Program-made: the position numbers and the translations under genes
Source of the DNA: Planctomycetota bacterium
Lineage (GTDB): Bacteria > Planctomycetota > Planctomycetia > Planctomycetales > Planctomycetaceae
DNA length: 33,404 nucleotides
Assembly (NCBI GenBank): GCA_027623235.1
Contig: JAQBVJ010000081.1
Location: forward strand, 1-33,404
Reading direction: 5' to 3'
Notes under the pieces: model-generated
Told to the model about the DNA's origin: nothing
The model's database searches: none
The model's input: only the letters and a program-made list of their open reading frames with translations
Part shown: positions 15,137 to 23,594 of the stretch, in pieces
Layout: each line of letters starts with the position of its first letter
How positions within the stretch are numbered: position 1 is the first letter of the stretch

Positions 15137-16333
15137 TCAGCTGCGTCTTTCCAGGTACAGCACCGAGGTGTCGTCGTGACGGCCGCTTCCCTGTGTGTGC
15201 TCGCTCGAAGCATCGAAGAGCCTCGCCAGGGAATCTTCCAGAGGCTGTTCGGTCGTTTCGAGCATCGTCCTGGAAATGCCGGCGACGCCGAACTGGTCGT
15301 GTTCGTCGTCGCTGGCCCCTTCCGGGAAAGCCTCTTCCAGGCCGTCTGTGTACAGCAGCAGTCGGCAGTTTTTCGGAATCGGCAGTGTGTAGGTTTCGTA
15401 GTCAGCTCCCATCATGACGGCGAGAGGCAGACCGCCGGCTTCCGCACCGGCGACGGGACCGATTTCTCCTGTGTCGAGGTTCTGCAGGATCGGAGCCTGG
15501 TGACCGGCCGCAGACCATTGCAGTTCATTCCGCTCGACATCGAGGATGCCGTACAGCAGCGTGATGAAGCCGCCTTCTTCGCTGACGATCGACTGTTCGC
15601 ACAGCTGATTGTTGATCACTTCCACGAAGTGAGCCGTGTCTTTGTACTTCTGGGTGCGGATCATGCGGACGAGCGTGTGCATCGTCATTATCGACATGCA
15701 GGCCTTCATCCCGTGGCCCGAGGCGTCTCCCACCAGCATTACAATGTTGTTATCCGGCAGCGTGAACACGTCGTAGTAGTCTCCCCCCGCCATCGTCACC
15801 GGCTGGCCACCAAAGACCCGAATCTGCGAGGGTTCGTAGCGTCCGCAAATCTGGTAGCCCTCGGGCGCTTCGAGCTCTTTGGGAATGACCGAAGCCTGGA
15901 GTTTACGGACCGACTCAATTTCCTCCCGCAGCTTTTTGGAGAGCTCCTGATCGCGCGCGGCTCGGACGGCTTCGAGCGTGCTTTCCAGAATCATCTGCAG
16001 CATGAAGACGTAATCGCCGCCGCTGTCGCGGATGACGTACGCGTTCAGTCCGTTCGCCATGAAACGAACAATGCGGAAGACGTCCGACTGGCTGCAGGCT
16101 CCCAGAATGGGAATAAGCGGATAAGTGTCGCGAGCCAGCTGGAACAGCTCATAGCCCGTTTCGACATCCGGCAGAGTGATGGCCATCAGCAGGATGTCGT
16201 ACGGCTTCCCGGCCTCGATCGCCGTACGGAATTCCTCACCCGATTTAAAGATCACGACTTCGTGTTCAATGCCGAGAAAAGTGAGAATGAGTTCCGCTTC
16301 GGGTTCGTTGTCCCAGCCGGCGAGTATGCGCAT
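15137..16333 (-). CDS. SpoIIE/RsbU-type PP2C serine phosphatase with degenerate receiver domain
   Basis: Probably dephosphorylates a STAS-domain anti-sigma antagonist in a partner-switching pathway. Residues 1 to about 115 fold like a response-regulator receiver (MRILAGWDNEPEAEL, YDILLMAITLPDVETG). The position expected to hold the phosphorylated Asp is Ala51, and the usual Lys and Thr switch residues are also not evident. A helical linker follows (120-150, SKKLREEIESVRKLQ). The PP2C domain has GGDYYDVF at 183-190, VGDASGHGMKA at 201-211, TDGLEEAFPE and RHDDTSVLYL near the end, keeping the metal-binding aspartates. The 398-aa length fits receiver plus phosphatase. A hypothetical gene follows 11 bases downstream. 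The receiver may respond through protein contact, not phosphorylation. Confidence 0.88.
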   Translation of the reverse strand: MRILAGWDNEPEAELILTFLGIEHEVVIFKSGEEFRTAIEAGKPYDILLMAITLPDVETGYELFQLARDTYPLIPILGACSQSDVFRIVRFMANGLNAYVIRDSGGDYVFMLQMILESTLEAVRAARDQELSKKLREEIESVRKLQASVIPKELEAPEGYQICGRYEPSQIRVFGGQPVTMAGGDYYDVFTLPDNNIVMLVGDASGHGMKACMSIMTMHTLVRMIRTQKYKDTAHFVEVINNQLCEQSIVSEEGGFITLLYGILDVERNELQWSAAGHQAPILQNLDTGEIGPVAGAEAGGLPLAVMMGADYETYTLPIPKNCRLLLYTDGLEEAFPEGASDDEHDQFGVAGISRTMLETTEQPLEDSLARLFDASSEHTQGSGRHDDTSVLYLERRS

Positions 16334-16729
16334 GGTGTGTCCCGAAGTCGCTGGTGAGCCTGGCGTGGAGTCAGTCTCGGTGAGATTCTTACCGCTCGCG
16401 GGGGAGCCCGCTTCCGTATTTCTGTTTCGAACATCGACGATAGCGAAGCCGGGACCTCATTGCGACAATGCCGCGTCGCCGGCTTCGGCCTCACCGAACT
16501 GAAAAGTTAGTCGCCTGAAATCGCACGCCGCCTCGTCGCGTCGTCGCCGTCGCCGGGGCCGGGGCCGGTCGGCGTCTGGATTTACTCGCTGGGGAATCAG
16601 TGTGTTCGGCAGAACCATTGCGACATTCCGTTTTTGTCGACATCCAGAACAGGGGATGTCGAGCGGGCCAGATCAGAGACATTTCAGAGTGCGTGTTCTT
16701 CTGTCGTTTTTCATCCGGGTTTGTTCGCT
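16334..16729. other. Intergenic region between divergent phosphatase and TSR3-like genes
   Basis: About 395 bases without a convincing gene. It should contain the promoters for both directions, but I cannot point to -35/-10 boxes. A GC-rich stretch (about 16520-16580) is made of gccg/ggcc and cgtcgtcgc runs. Open frames here on either strand look like shadows. If the TSR3-like gene started at the upstream ATG (16634), the gap would be about 300 bases. Confidence 0.5.
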
Positions 16730-17191
16730 GTGACGCCACCTCCCACGATCATCGTTGTTCATCCGCGAGAAAAGCGAAGCAAGTGCACCGTCGAGCCACT
16801 TCGAAAGCGCGACGACTTTGTGTTCTGGACGTTCCCGAAGCAGGGCCAGGAACCGCTCGACGGTTACGTGCGGCTGGGAATCGGCGGTGAGGAATTGTCC
16901 GAGACGGACGCGGATTCCGGGCTGCTGGTGCTCGACGGAACGTGGAAACTGGCGGAAAAAATGGAGCCCTTTTTCCGGGATGTGCCGGTTCGATCGCTCC
17001 CGCCGTGGCAGACGGCGTACCCGCGGGTTTCGAAACTGTACGAGGACCCGTCCGCAGGACTTGCGACGATCGAAGCGGTTTACGCGGCTCTCACAATTCT
17101 CGGGCGCGACACGTCGAGTCTGCTTGACAGTTATTACTGGGCCGATCAGTTCGTTGAGCTCAACCGATCCCGCTTTACAAATCCCGCGTGA
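16730..17191 (+). CDS. TSR3-like (TDD superfamily) aminocarboxypropyltransferase homologue
   Basis: Resembles TSR3, which in eukaryotes and archaea adds the aminocarboxypropyl group of SAM to a small-subunit rRNA uridine, and the bacterial DTW/TapT tRNA enzymes. Visible matches are HPREKRSKCTVEPL (11-24), a GLLVLDGTWKLAEKM block with the DGTW motif at 69-72, RSLPPWQTAYPRVSKL (88-103), GLATIEAVYAALTILGRDTS (110-129) and LDSYYWADQFVELN (132-145). The GTG start gives 153 aa beginning TPPPTIIVV; an ATG at 16634 would add 32 residues with no family look. The protein is shorter than yeast TSR3 and is monocistronic. SAM binding and an RNA target are inferred from family similarity; whether it modifies 16S rRNA or tRNA is unknown. 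Confidence 0.7.
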   Translation: MTPPPTIIVVHPREKRSKCTVEPLRKRDDFVFWTFPKQGQEPLDGYVRLGIGGEELSETDADSGLLVLDGTWKLAEKMEPFFRDVPVRSLPPWQTAYPRVSKLYEDPSAGLATIEAVYAALTILGRDTSSLLDSYYWADQFVELNRSRFTNPA

Positions 17192-17396
17192 ATCGCACCG
17201 TTCTGGCATTCAGAAACTTGCTGATCCGCGTCGACGATGTGACAATCACACACTCGCTTACCTGCCTGATCGGTAGCGGCCCCGCCGCTTCGCTGGATTA
17301 CCAGCCCCAACAGGCTTTCCGTGTGAGTTCTCTCATCGCGTGAATCCCGTGTGGGCGTTCTCACCCCTTTCCTCTTCGATCCATGAGGCTCCATCA

Positions 17397-18350
17397 ATGA
17401 AAAAAGTCACAGGCCTTCTCTGTGCCGTCGTCGTGGCCGCGAGCGTTTCGCCCGCTCTCGCCGCCGACAAATGTTGTCCGAAAGTCGTCTACACGACGCA
17501 GCGTCAGGCCGTTCAGTGCCCGACGACGCAGTGCCAGACCGCCTGCCGGTTTCCCATGTCCTACGCTGAGTCCCTGAAGCGGGCCGAAGATGCGACAAGG
17601 GCCGAGGCCGAAGTCGGAAAGCTCGCCGCACTGCTGGCTCAGGTTCAGCAGGAACTGGTCGCGGAGAAAGCGGCACGAGCCAAAGCCGAAGCCGTCGCGA
17701 AGAGTGCTCAGACCGAAGCGAAAGCTCAGGCCGAGCGGGCTGCCAAATCCCTCGCCGAAGCGAAGCAGTCTCAGGAGAGTGCCGCAGCCAGCGCGGCTGA
17801 AGCGACAAAACAGCGAGCCATCGCAGAGCAGCAGGCGAAGGTTGCCGAAGCCGCGAAGGTCGAGGCCGTCAAAGCTAAAAACGCGGCTGTGAATGCTGAA
17901 GAAGCCGCTCTCGCTGAGCGACAGAAAGCAGAAGCCGCCGCCGAAGCTGAGAAAAAAGCGAAAGACGCTGCCGTCGCCACACAGAAGAAGGCCGAAGCCG
18001 CTGCGGTCGCTGAAGCGAAAGCGAAAGACGCTGCCGTCGCAGAACAGAAAAAAGCCGAAGCCGCCGCGGTCGTTGAAGCGAAAGCCAAAGAGGATGCCGT
18101 GAAGGCTCAGCAGGTGGAAGAGGCTGCTCGCAAGGCAGCAGAAGCGGCTCTGGCTGTGGAAAAAGCGAAAGTCGCCGATCTGACAAAACAGCTCGCTGCC
18201 GCGAAAGCTCCCGCTCCGAAAGGCGACGAGAAGCCAGCTGACAAGAAACCGGCCGACGAGAAACCAGCGGACGAAAAACCGGCCGACAACGCCAAAGAAG
18301 AAGCCGCTGCTGCCGTGAAGGACGAAGAAGCGAAAGTCACCGAAGAATAA
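17397..18350 (+). CDS. Secreted Ala/Lys/Glu-rich coiled-coil protein
   Basis: An exported structural or surface protein with no recognised family. The ATG at 17397 gives a clear signal peptide (MKKVTGLLCAVVVAAS, cleaved near ALA at 20-22). A Cys-rich segment follows (DKCCPK, QCPTTQCQTAC: six cysteines within about 25 residues), then some 200 residues of nearly pure Ala/Lys/Glu/Gln heptad-like sequence, predicted as a long coiled coil. Within it KKAEAAAVAEAKAKDAAVAE-type units of about 21 residues repeat. The tail has four KPAD(E/K) repeats and is acidic. A strong intrinsic terminator lies 47 bases downstream, so the gene is probably transcribed alone and highly. Low-complexity sequence makes homology calls unreliable; TolA-like matches would be compositional. 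Confidence 0.8.
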   Translation: MKKVTGLLCAVVVAASVSPALAADKCCPKVVYTTQRQAVQCPTTQCQTACRFPMSYAESLKRAEDATRAEAEVGKLAALLAQVQQELVAEKAARAKAEAVAKSAQTEAKAQAERAAKSLAEAKQSQESAAASAAEATKQRAIAEQQAKVAEAAKVEAVKAKNAAVNAEEAALAERQKAEAAAEAEKKAKDAAVATQKKAEAAAVAEAKAKDAAVAEQKKAEAAAVVEAKAKEDAVKAQQVEEAARKAAEAALAVEKAKVADLTKQLAAAKAPAPKGDEKPADKKPADEKPADEKPADNAKEEAAAAVKDEEAKVTEE

Positions 18351-18396
18351 TCGCTGCGAGAAGTTTCCTCGCCAGCCGAATTCTGAACGACACCCA

Positions 18397-18432
18397 CACC
18401 TCGACTCGCATGAGTCGAGGTGTTTTTCTTTT
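18397..18432 (+). terminator. Intrinsic terminator of the coiled-coil gene
   Basis: Perfect 11-bp stem CACCTCGACTC/GAGTCGAGGTG with a GCAT loop, followed at once by TTTTTCTTTT. It ends 47-82 bases after the stop codon on the plus strand. Confidence 0.92.
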
Positions 18433-18560
18433 GGTGGAGTCGGATTTGTGATTCGCTCGCCAGATGGCATGTCGCTCAAAGGTGACGATCGAGCTGCGCA
18501 AAACCCGATGAGCGGGTAGAATCAAACGATTGCTTCAACTCGATGTTTCGGAAGAGTGCG

Positions 18561-19955
18561 ATGAATCGTCCACAAACTTTTTCCCGACGGAGAATGCTGC
18601 AGTCCAGTGCGGCCGGCTTTGGCAGCGTTGCGCTGTCCGGGTTGCTCGGCCGGGAAACGCAGGCCGGTCTGCTGGCGGCTCGCGAGCCGCAATTTCCGGC
18701 GAGGGCGAAGCGGATCATCTTCCTCTTTATGCACGGCGGACCATCTCAGGTCGACACGTTCGACTATAAGCCTCAGCTCGAGAAGGATCACGGCAAGCCG
18801 TTGCCGTTTCCCAAGCCCCGAGTTCAGTCCGGTGCGACGGGAAACCTGCTGAAGTCGCCCTGGAAGTTTCATCAATATGGCGAGTCCGGCGCGTGGGTCA
18901 GCGACCTGTTTCCTCACATCGCGGGCTGTGTCGACGACATGTGCATCGTGAATTCGATGCACGGATCGAACTCGCGTCACGGAGCGGCGTTGCTCGAACT
19001 TCACACGGGCAGCGACACGTTTATCCGGCCGAGCATGGGATCGTGGATCACGTACGGGCTCGGGACGGAAAACGAAAACCTGCCAGGCTTCATCACGATC
19101 TGCCCGACGATGACTCACGGAGGCGTCAACGCCTTTTCGTCGTCGTTTCTTCCGGCTGACTACGCAGGCACTCCGATTGGCAATGCCAGCATTCCATCCG
19201 ACCAGGCGAGAATCCCGTTCATCGAAAACGCGGATGGACTGCCGCCTGACCTGCAGCGGGCGGAGCTGGACTTTGTGCAGAGGATGAATCGACAGCGGCT
19301 TCGCGAGGACGGGTCGGACGGAGACCTGGAAGCTCGAATCAATTCCTTCGAACTGGCCTTCCGAATGCAGGCCGCCGCGCCGGAGCTGCAGAGTATTTCT
19401 GGAGAGACTCCCGAGACGCTGAAGGCGTATGGACTGGAAAATGGCCCGACGAAGAATTTCGGTCGGCAGTGTTTGATGGCAAGGCGGTTTATCGAGCGTG
19501 GCGTACGCTTCGTGCAGTGCACTCACAGTTACAAGTGGGACCAGCACGGCGATCTGCGGAACGGGCACTCCGGCAACGCGATGGAGGTTGACCAGCCGAT
19601 TTCGGCTCTGCTGAAAGATCTGAAAGCTCGCGGCCTGCTCGACGAGACTCTCGTTCTGTGGGGCGGCGAGTTCGGGCGGACGCCGGTCGCTCAGGGAGAC
19701 AACGGCCGCGACCACAACCCGCAGGGCTACACAATGTGGATGGCCGGCGGCGGGTTCCGCGGCGGGATGACGTATGGAAAAACCGACGAGTACGGATATT
19801 ACGCCGTCGAGGACAAGGTCCACCTGCACGATCTGCACGCGACGATGCTGCATCAGCTTGGCCTGGACCACACGAAGCTGACATACAAATTCGCCGGCCG
19901 CGATTTTCGGCTGACGGATATTCATGGCGAAATCGTGCACGACATCCTCGGCTGA
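18561..19955 (+). CDS. DUF1501 family protein with Tat signal (first copy)
   Basis: A member of the alkaline-phosphatase/sulfatase-like superfamily very abundant in planctomycetes; the reaction is not established. From the ATG at 18561 (GGAAGAG just upstream; another ATG lies at 18543) it opens with SRRRMLQSSAAGFGSVALSG, a twin-arginine export signal. The core shows IIFLFMHGGPSQVDTFDYKP, NSRHGAALLELHTG, RRFIERGVRFVQCTHS and, near the C-terminus, WGGEFGRTPVAQGDNGRDHN, the expected metal-binding region. The 464-aa length is normal. DUF1501 genes usually follow a DUF1549/DUF1553 cytochrome-type gene; here none is present, and the gene stands between the coiled-coil terminator and the ABC transporter. 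Confidence 0.92.
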   Translation: MNRPQTFSRRRMLQSSAAGFGSVALSGLLGRETQAGLLAAREPQFPARAKRIIFLFMHGGPSQVDTFDYKPQLEKDHGKPLPFPKPRVQSGATGNLLKSPWKFHQYGESGAWVSDLFPHIAGCVDDMCIVNSMHGSNSRHGAALLELHTGSDTFIRPSMGSWITYGLGTENENLPGFITICPTMTHGGVNAFSSSFLPADYAGTPIGNASIPSDQARIPFIENADGLPPDLQRAELDFVQRMNRQRLREDGSDGDLEARINSFELAFRMQAAAPELQSISGETPETLKAYGLENGPTKNFGRQCLMARRFIERGVRFVQCTHSYKWDQHGDLRNGHSGNAMEVDQPISALLKDLKARGLLDETLVLWGGEFGRTPVAQGDNGRDHNPQGYTMWMAGGGFRGGMTYGKTDEYGYYAVEDKVHLHDLHATMLHQLGLDHTKLTYKFAGRDFRLTDIHGEIVHDILG

Positions 19956-20180
19956 CGAACCATTCGTGCCGGTTGTGGCGGTCGCGTCGACGTGTCTGGC
20001 GAGGGAGTAGTTGCCTGGCGTGAGTCTGAAAACGTTTGCCGCCGACCGATCTTCGTTCGGTCACGCTTAAGAGCGAGCCGATGCTGCGAGTGCCTCTCCG
20101 GATGGGGTAGAGTCTGAAGCGTTCCCAGCGAATCGGTCTGCGTAACCCACTCGGGTTTCGTACCCAGTGCCGTGTCCGCG

Positions 20181-20237
20181 GCGTGAGTTCGTCACGCAGT
20201 GTCTCTTCGCTGGCGGTCTGGTGCGTCAGGACGCACC
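20181..20237 (+). promoter_or_regulatory. Two palindromes in the 5' leader of the ABC operon
   Basis: GCGTGA-GTTCG-TCACGC (20181-20197) and a perfect 8-bp stem GGTGCGTC-AG-GACGCACC (20220-20237). The second ends 14 bases before the ATG at 20252, where it could act as an operator or as an mRNA hairpin near the ribosome site. Function is inferred from position only. The remaining 19956-20180 gap shows nothing else I can name. Confidence 0.4.
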
Positions 20238-20251
20238 GAACGGAAAAATGA

Positions 20252-21034
20252 ATGATCGAAGTCAGAAATCTCACCAAGCGTTTCCCCGATCTGAAACTCG
20301 GCAGCGTCGCTGCGCTGGATGACGTCAGTTTCGAGGTGCGACCGGGCGAGATCTACGGGCTCCTTGGGCCGAACGGCGCGGGAAAGACGACCTGCCTGCG
20401 AATCCTCAGCACGGTTCTTCGGCCGAGCAGCGGCCGGGCCATCGTGGCCGGATACGACGTTGAGACAAACCCCTCGCAGGTCCGCTCACGCATTGGCTTC
20501 ATGTCGAACAACACCGGTATTTATGACCGCATGTCCGCGTGGGAAATGGTGGAGTACTTCGGGCGTCTTTACGACCTGGACGGCGACGAGCTTTACGAGC
20601 GAATGAACTCGGTTTTCACGACGCTCCAGATGCACGACTTCAAAGATGTGCTCTGTTCGAGACTGTCGACTGGAATGAAACAGAAGGTGTCGATCGCTCG
20701 GACGATCATTCACGATCCGCCCGTTTTGATTTTCGACGAGCCAACCTCAGGGCTCGATGTGCTGGTTGCGAGAAACGTGCTGAGTGCGGTCCTGGCTCTG
20801 CGCGAGGCCGGCAAGTCGATCATTTTTTCGACTCACATCATGTCCGAAGTCGAGAAGCTTTGTGATCGCGTCGCGATCATCCACAAGGGAGCGATCCTGG
20901 CGACGGGAACACACGACGAACTGTGCGAAACGCATGGCCAGGCGACGATGGAAGATCTCTTCTTCAACCTGATTGACCGGTACGACGAAAAGCTGACCAC
21001 CAACGTCGGGGCAGACGCGAAGGGCGACTCGTAA
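20252..21034 (+). CDS. ABC transporter ATP-binding protein (NatA-like)
   Basis: ATPase of an exporter, likely working with the permease-protease fusion that follows. The 260-aa product has Walker A GPNGAGKTT (39-47), signature LSTGMKQKVSIAR (138-150), Walker B VLIFDEPTSGLD (158-169) and the switch His195 in FSTHIMSEVE. The Q-loop position reads FMSNNTGIYD, with Asn where Gln or Glu is common. Sequence and pairing are closest to NatA, the ATPase of the Na+ extrusion system NatAB. The stop and the next start overlap as TAATG, giving translational coupling. Two palindromes lie in the leader. Substrate (Na+, a peptide or a lipid) is not determined. Confidence 0.93.
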   Translation: MIEVRNLTKRFPDLKLGSVAALDDVSFEVRPGEIYGLLGPNGAGKTTCLRILSTVLRPSSGRAIVAGYDVETNPSQVRSRIGFMSNNTGIYDRMSAWEMVEYFGRLYDLDGDELYERMNSVFTTLQMHDFKDVLCSRLSTGMKQKVSIARTIIHDPPVLIFDEPTSGLDVLVARNVLSAVLALREAGKSIIFSTHIMSEVEKLCDRVAIIHKGAILATGTHDELCETHGQATMEDLFFNLIDRYDEKLTTNVGADAKGDS

Positions 21035-23547
21035 TGACGTGGCGAAATATCCGACTGATTCTGCATCGGGAAATCCGCGACCAGCTGCGCGACCGGCGGA
21101 CGCTGTTCATGGTCGTCGTGCTGCCGCTGCTGCTGTATCCGGGTCTCGGTCTGCTGGCCGCGCAGATGTCGATGTTGCTGTCTGAACAGGCCCGACACAT
21201 CGTTGTGCTCGGGGCGGGCGAGTTACCGGAACTTCCTCTGATTGAAGAAGGACGCTTTTCGGATCGCTGGTTCTCGCGGCAGGAAGACGCCACGAAAGTG
21301 CTTATCATTTCAGACTCAGACAAGATCGCGTCATCGTCGGATGTGGAACCCGCAGATCGCGTTCAGCAGCTGAAGGCCGCTCAGGAAATCCGAGTCCTCG
21401 TTGAAAAACGCAACGCACTGGCTCGAAGCCTCGCACCTTACAACCGCAATCTGCTCGATGAACTACCGGGAGTTGAAGCCGCTCGGCTGCGGGCAAAGAT
21501 GAACGCCGAGAAATCTGTCAAGCCGCCAGCCGATTTCGATCTTGCCGCGAAGCAGCGGGCATTTACGGAATTGAAGAAGCAGATCGGCGAGAAATTCACG
21601 ACAGAAAAACTGCAGGCTGTTCTGATCATTCCTGACGGCTTCGGCGAGACGCTCAAGCAGATCGATGCTCTCCTGGGCAAGAAGGATTTCGACAGTGAGG
21701 CACTGCACGAACTGCCGTTGCTCCGCCCGATCATCGTCCGGAACCGGGCCAGTCAGAAGTCTGACCTCGCGTATCGGCGGATCGTTGAGGCTCTTAACAA
21801 GTGGGAAAAGAGGCTGCTGAACGATCGGCTGCAGGCGGCCGGTCTGCCGGAAACCGTCGTTGATCCGGTCAGCGTGATGTCTGTCGATGTCGCCAGTGAG
21901 GGCGAAATCGCCAACATGCTGTGGAGCCGAATCTTCCCGGCTCTGCTGGTGATCATGGCTCTGACGGGAGCGTTTTATCCGGCGGTCGATGTCGCGTCCG
22001 GCGAGAAAGAACGGGGCACGATGGAGACGCTGCTGATCTGTCCGGCGTCGCGATCAGAAATCGTACTCGGCAAGTTTCTGACGGTGTTCGCCTTCAGCGT
22101 AAGCACGACGATCCTGAACCTGATCAGCATGGGTTTTACCGGGCGGACGATGGTCTCGATGGCTGCCGCAGCAACGACCGGTCCGATGAGCAACATTCCG
22201 CTGCCGACTCCGCTGGCTTTGTTCTGGCTTGTGATATTGCTTCTGCCACTGGCGGCATTCTTCAGTGCGCTCAGCCTGGCCCTCGCGACATTCGCCCGCA
22301 GCACCAAGGAAGGTCAGTACTACCTGACTCCGCTGTTCATGTTCACGATGGGCCTGACAATGTTTTCGATGATGCCCACGATCGAGCTCGAACCGGAAGC
22401 ACTGCACTCAACATTTTATTGTGCGATCCCGATCGTCGGTCCGGCGCTGCTTCTGAAGGCGCTGCTTTCCAATCCGGCCGGTACCGAAATTCTTGTCTTT
22501 GCTCTGCCCGTTTTGATGTCGAGCATCACTTATTGTCTGCTCGCCCTGTGGTGGGCTGTCGAGCAGTTTAAGAGTGAGGACGTTCTGTTCCGTGCGGACG
22601 AGCGATTTGACCTGCGGCTCTGGCTGCGACACATGCTCCGCGAAAAAGATGCCACGCCGAGCTTTGCTCAGGGAGTCGCCTGTTTTGTCGTGATGCTGAT
22701 GATGCAGTTTCTATCGATGTGGCTGCTGACCGGAGCGATGTCAGACACTCCGGTCGCCGAGCTTGGCTGGCGAGTCCTGCAGCTGGGCCTGGCGAGCCAG
22801 GTCGCACTGATCGCGGCCCCGGCGCTGTTCATGGCGATCCTGCTGACGTCAAACATCCGCGAGACTCTCAGACTGCGGATGCCTTCCTGGTCTGTGCTGG
22901 GCATGGCTGTTGTGCTGCCGCTGATGATCTTCCCGCTGGCGATGGAACTGCTCACCGGGCTCGCTCCGTACTTTCCGCAACTGCCGGAAAGCTTCCGGGC
23001 CGCGTTCGCGACGATGGGCGACAGCAAACTGCCACTGTGGGCGATCATCGGAACATTCGCTCTGGCCCCGGCAATCTGCGAGGAGCTTGCATTTCGCGGC
23101 TTCATTCTCAGCGGCTTCAGCTCAGGCGGTCGCTGGAAAGTGGCAATCGTTCTGTCGAGCGTCACGTTTGGCATCATTCACATGGTGCCTCAACAGGTCT
23201 TCAACGCGTCGTTGCTGGGTCTGGTGCTCGGCCTGCTGGCCATTCGCAGCCGGAGCCTGCTTCCGGGAATTGTCTTCCACCTGTGCTTCAACACGCTGGG
23301 CGTCATGCACAGCCGCGCGTCCGAGGCGCTGGCCGCGTCCACTCCGGCCTGGCTCGAATCCGGTCCCGGTCGCTGGTTCTTCTCCGTCGGCGAGGAAAGC
23401 CAGCTACGGTTCGACTTCCCGCTGCTGGCAATCTGCGGAGTCGTCACGTTCCTGCTGCTTCGCTCGCTGATCCGAATGAAACCGGCCGACGAAGCCCAGC
23501 CCGTGGAAGCACCGTCGACACTCGCCATGAATTCGCAAGCGCCATAA
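21034..23547 (+). CDS. NatB-type ABC-2 permease fused to a CPBP intramembrane protease
   Basis: An 837-aa fusion. The N-terminal part (about 1-500) is an ABC-2 permease: a first span near residues 22-45, a large extracytoplasmic region to about 295 rich in charged helices, and a block of spans with GEKERGTMETLLICPASRSE, typical of NatB. The C-terminal part (about 540-815) has further spans and the CPBP (Abi/CAAX-like) protease motifs: EELAFRG with Glu683-Glu684 and Arg688, His716 in GIIHMV, and His749 with Asn753 in FHLCFN. All expected active-site residues are present. The gene overlaps the ATPase by one base. The protease could process a peptide that the permease exports or regulate the transporter; this is inference. 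I recall such fusions from other planctomycetes. Confidence 0.9.
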   Translation: MTWRNIRLILHREIRDQLRDRRTLFMVVVLPLLLYPGLGLLAAQMSMLLSEQARHIVVLGAGELPELPLIEEGRFSDRWFSRQEDATKVLIISDSDKIASSSDVEPADRVQQLKAAQEIRVLVEKRNALARSLAPYNRNLLDELPGVEAARLRAKMNAEKSVKPPADFDLAAKQRAFTELKKQIGEKFTTEKLQAVLIIPDGFGETLKQIDALLGKKDFDSEALHELPLLRPIIVRNRASQKSDLAYRRIVEALNKWEKRLLNDRLQAAGLPETVVDPVSVMSVDVASEGEIANMLWSRIFPALLVIMALTGAFYPAVDVASGEKERGTMETLLICPASRSEIVLGKFLTVFAFSVSTTILNLISMGFTGRTMVSMAAAATTGPMSNIPLPTPLALFWLVILLLPLAAFFSALSLALATFARSTKEGQYYLTPLFMFTMGLTMFSMMPTIELEPEALHSTFYCAIPIVGPALLLKALLSNPAGTEILVFALPVLMSSITYCLLALWWAVEQFKSEDVLFRADERFDLRLWLRHMLREKDATPSFAQGVACFVVMLMMQFLSMWLLTGAMSDTPVAELGWRVLQLGLASQVALIAAPALFMAILLTSNIRETLRLRMPSWSVLGMAVVLPLMIFPLAMELLTGLAPYFPQLPESFRAAFATMGDSKLPLWAIIGTFALAPAICEELAFRGFILSGFSSGGRWKVAIVLSSVTFGIIHMVPQQVFNASLLGLVLGLLAIRSRSLLPGIVFHLCFNTLGVMHSRASEALAASTPAWLESGPGRWFFSVGEESQLRFDFPLLAICGVVTFLLLRSLIRMKPADEAQPVEAPSTLAMNSQAP

Positions 23548-23594
23548 GAGAGAGCAGATCGATCGGGGTCAGGCGAATGAACCGTTTGCTCTGA

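Noticed and set aside
15026..16357. 443-codon plus frame opposite the PP2C phosphatase
   Set aside because: Antisense shadow; composition rich in Arg, His and Val and no recognisable domain.
17192..17396. Possible tRNA or small RNA in the gap before the coiled-coil gene
   Set aside because: No cloverleaf, T-loop consensus or terminator could be found.
17394..18479. 361-codon minus frame opposite the coiled-coil gene
   Set aside because: Phe/Gly/Arg-rich product is the mirror of Ala/Lys/Glu codons; the sense gene has a signal peptide and terminator.
18522..19940. 472-codon minus frame opposite the first DUF1501 gene
   Set aside because: Antisense shadow of a gene with Tat signal and family motifs.
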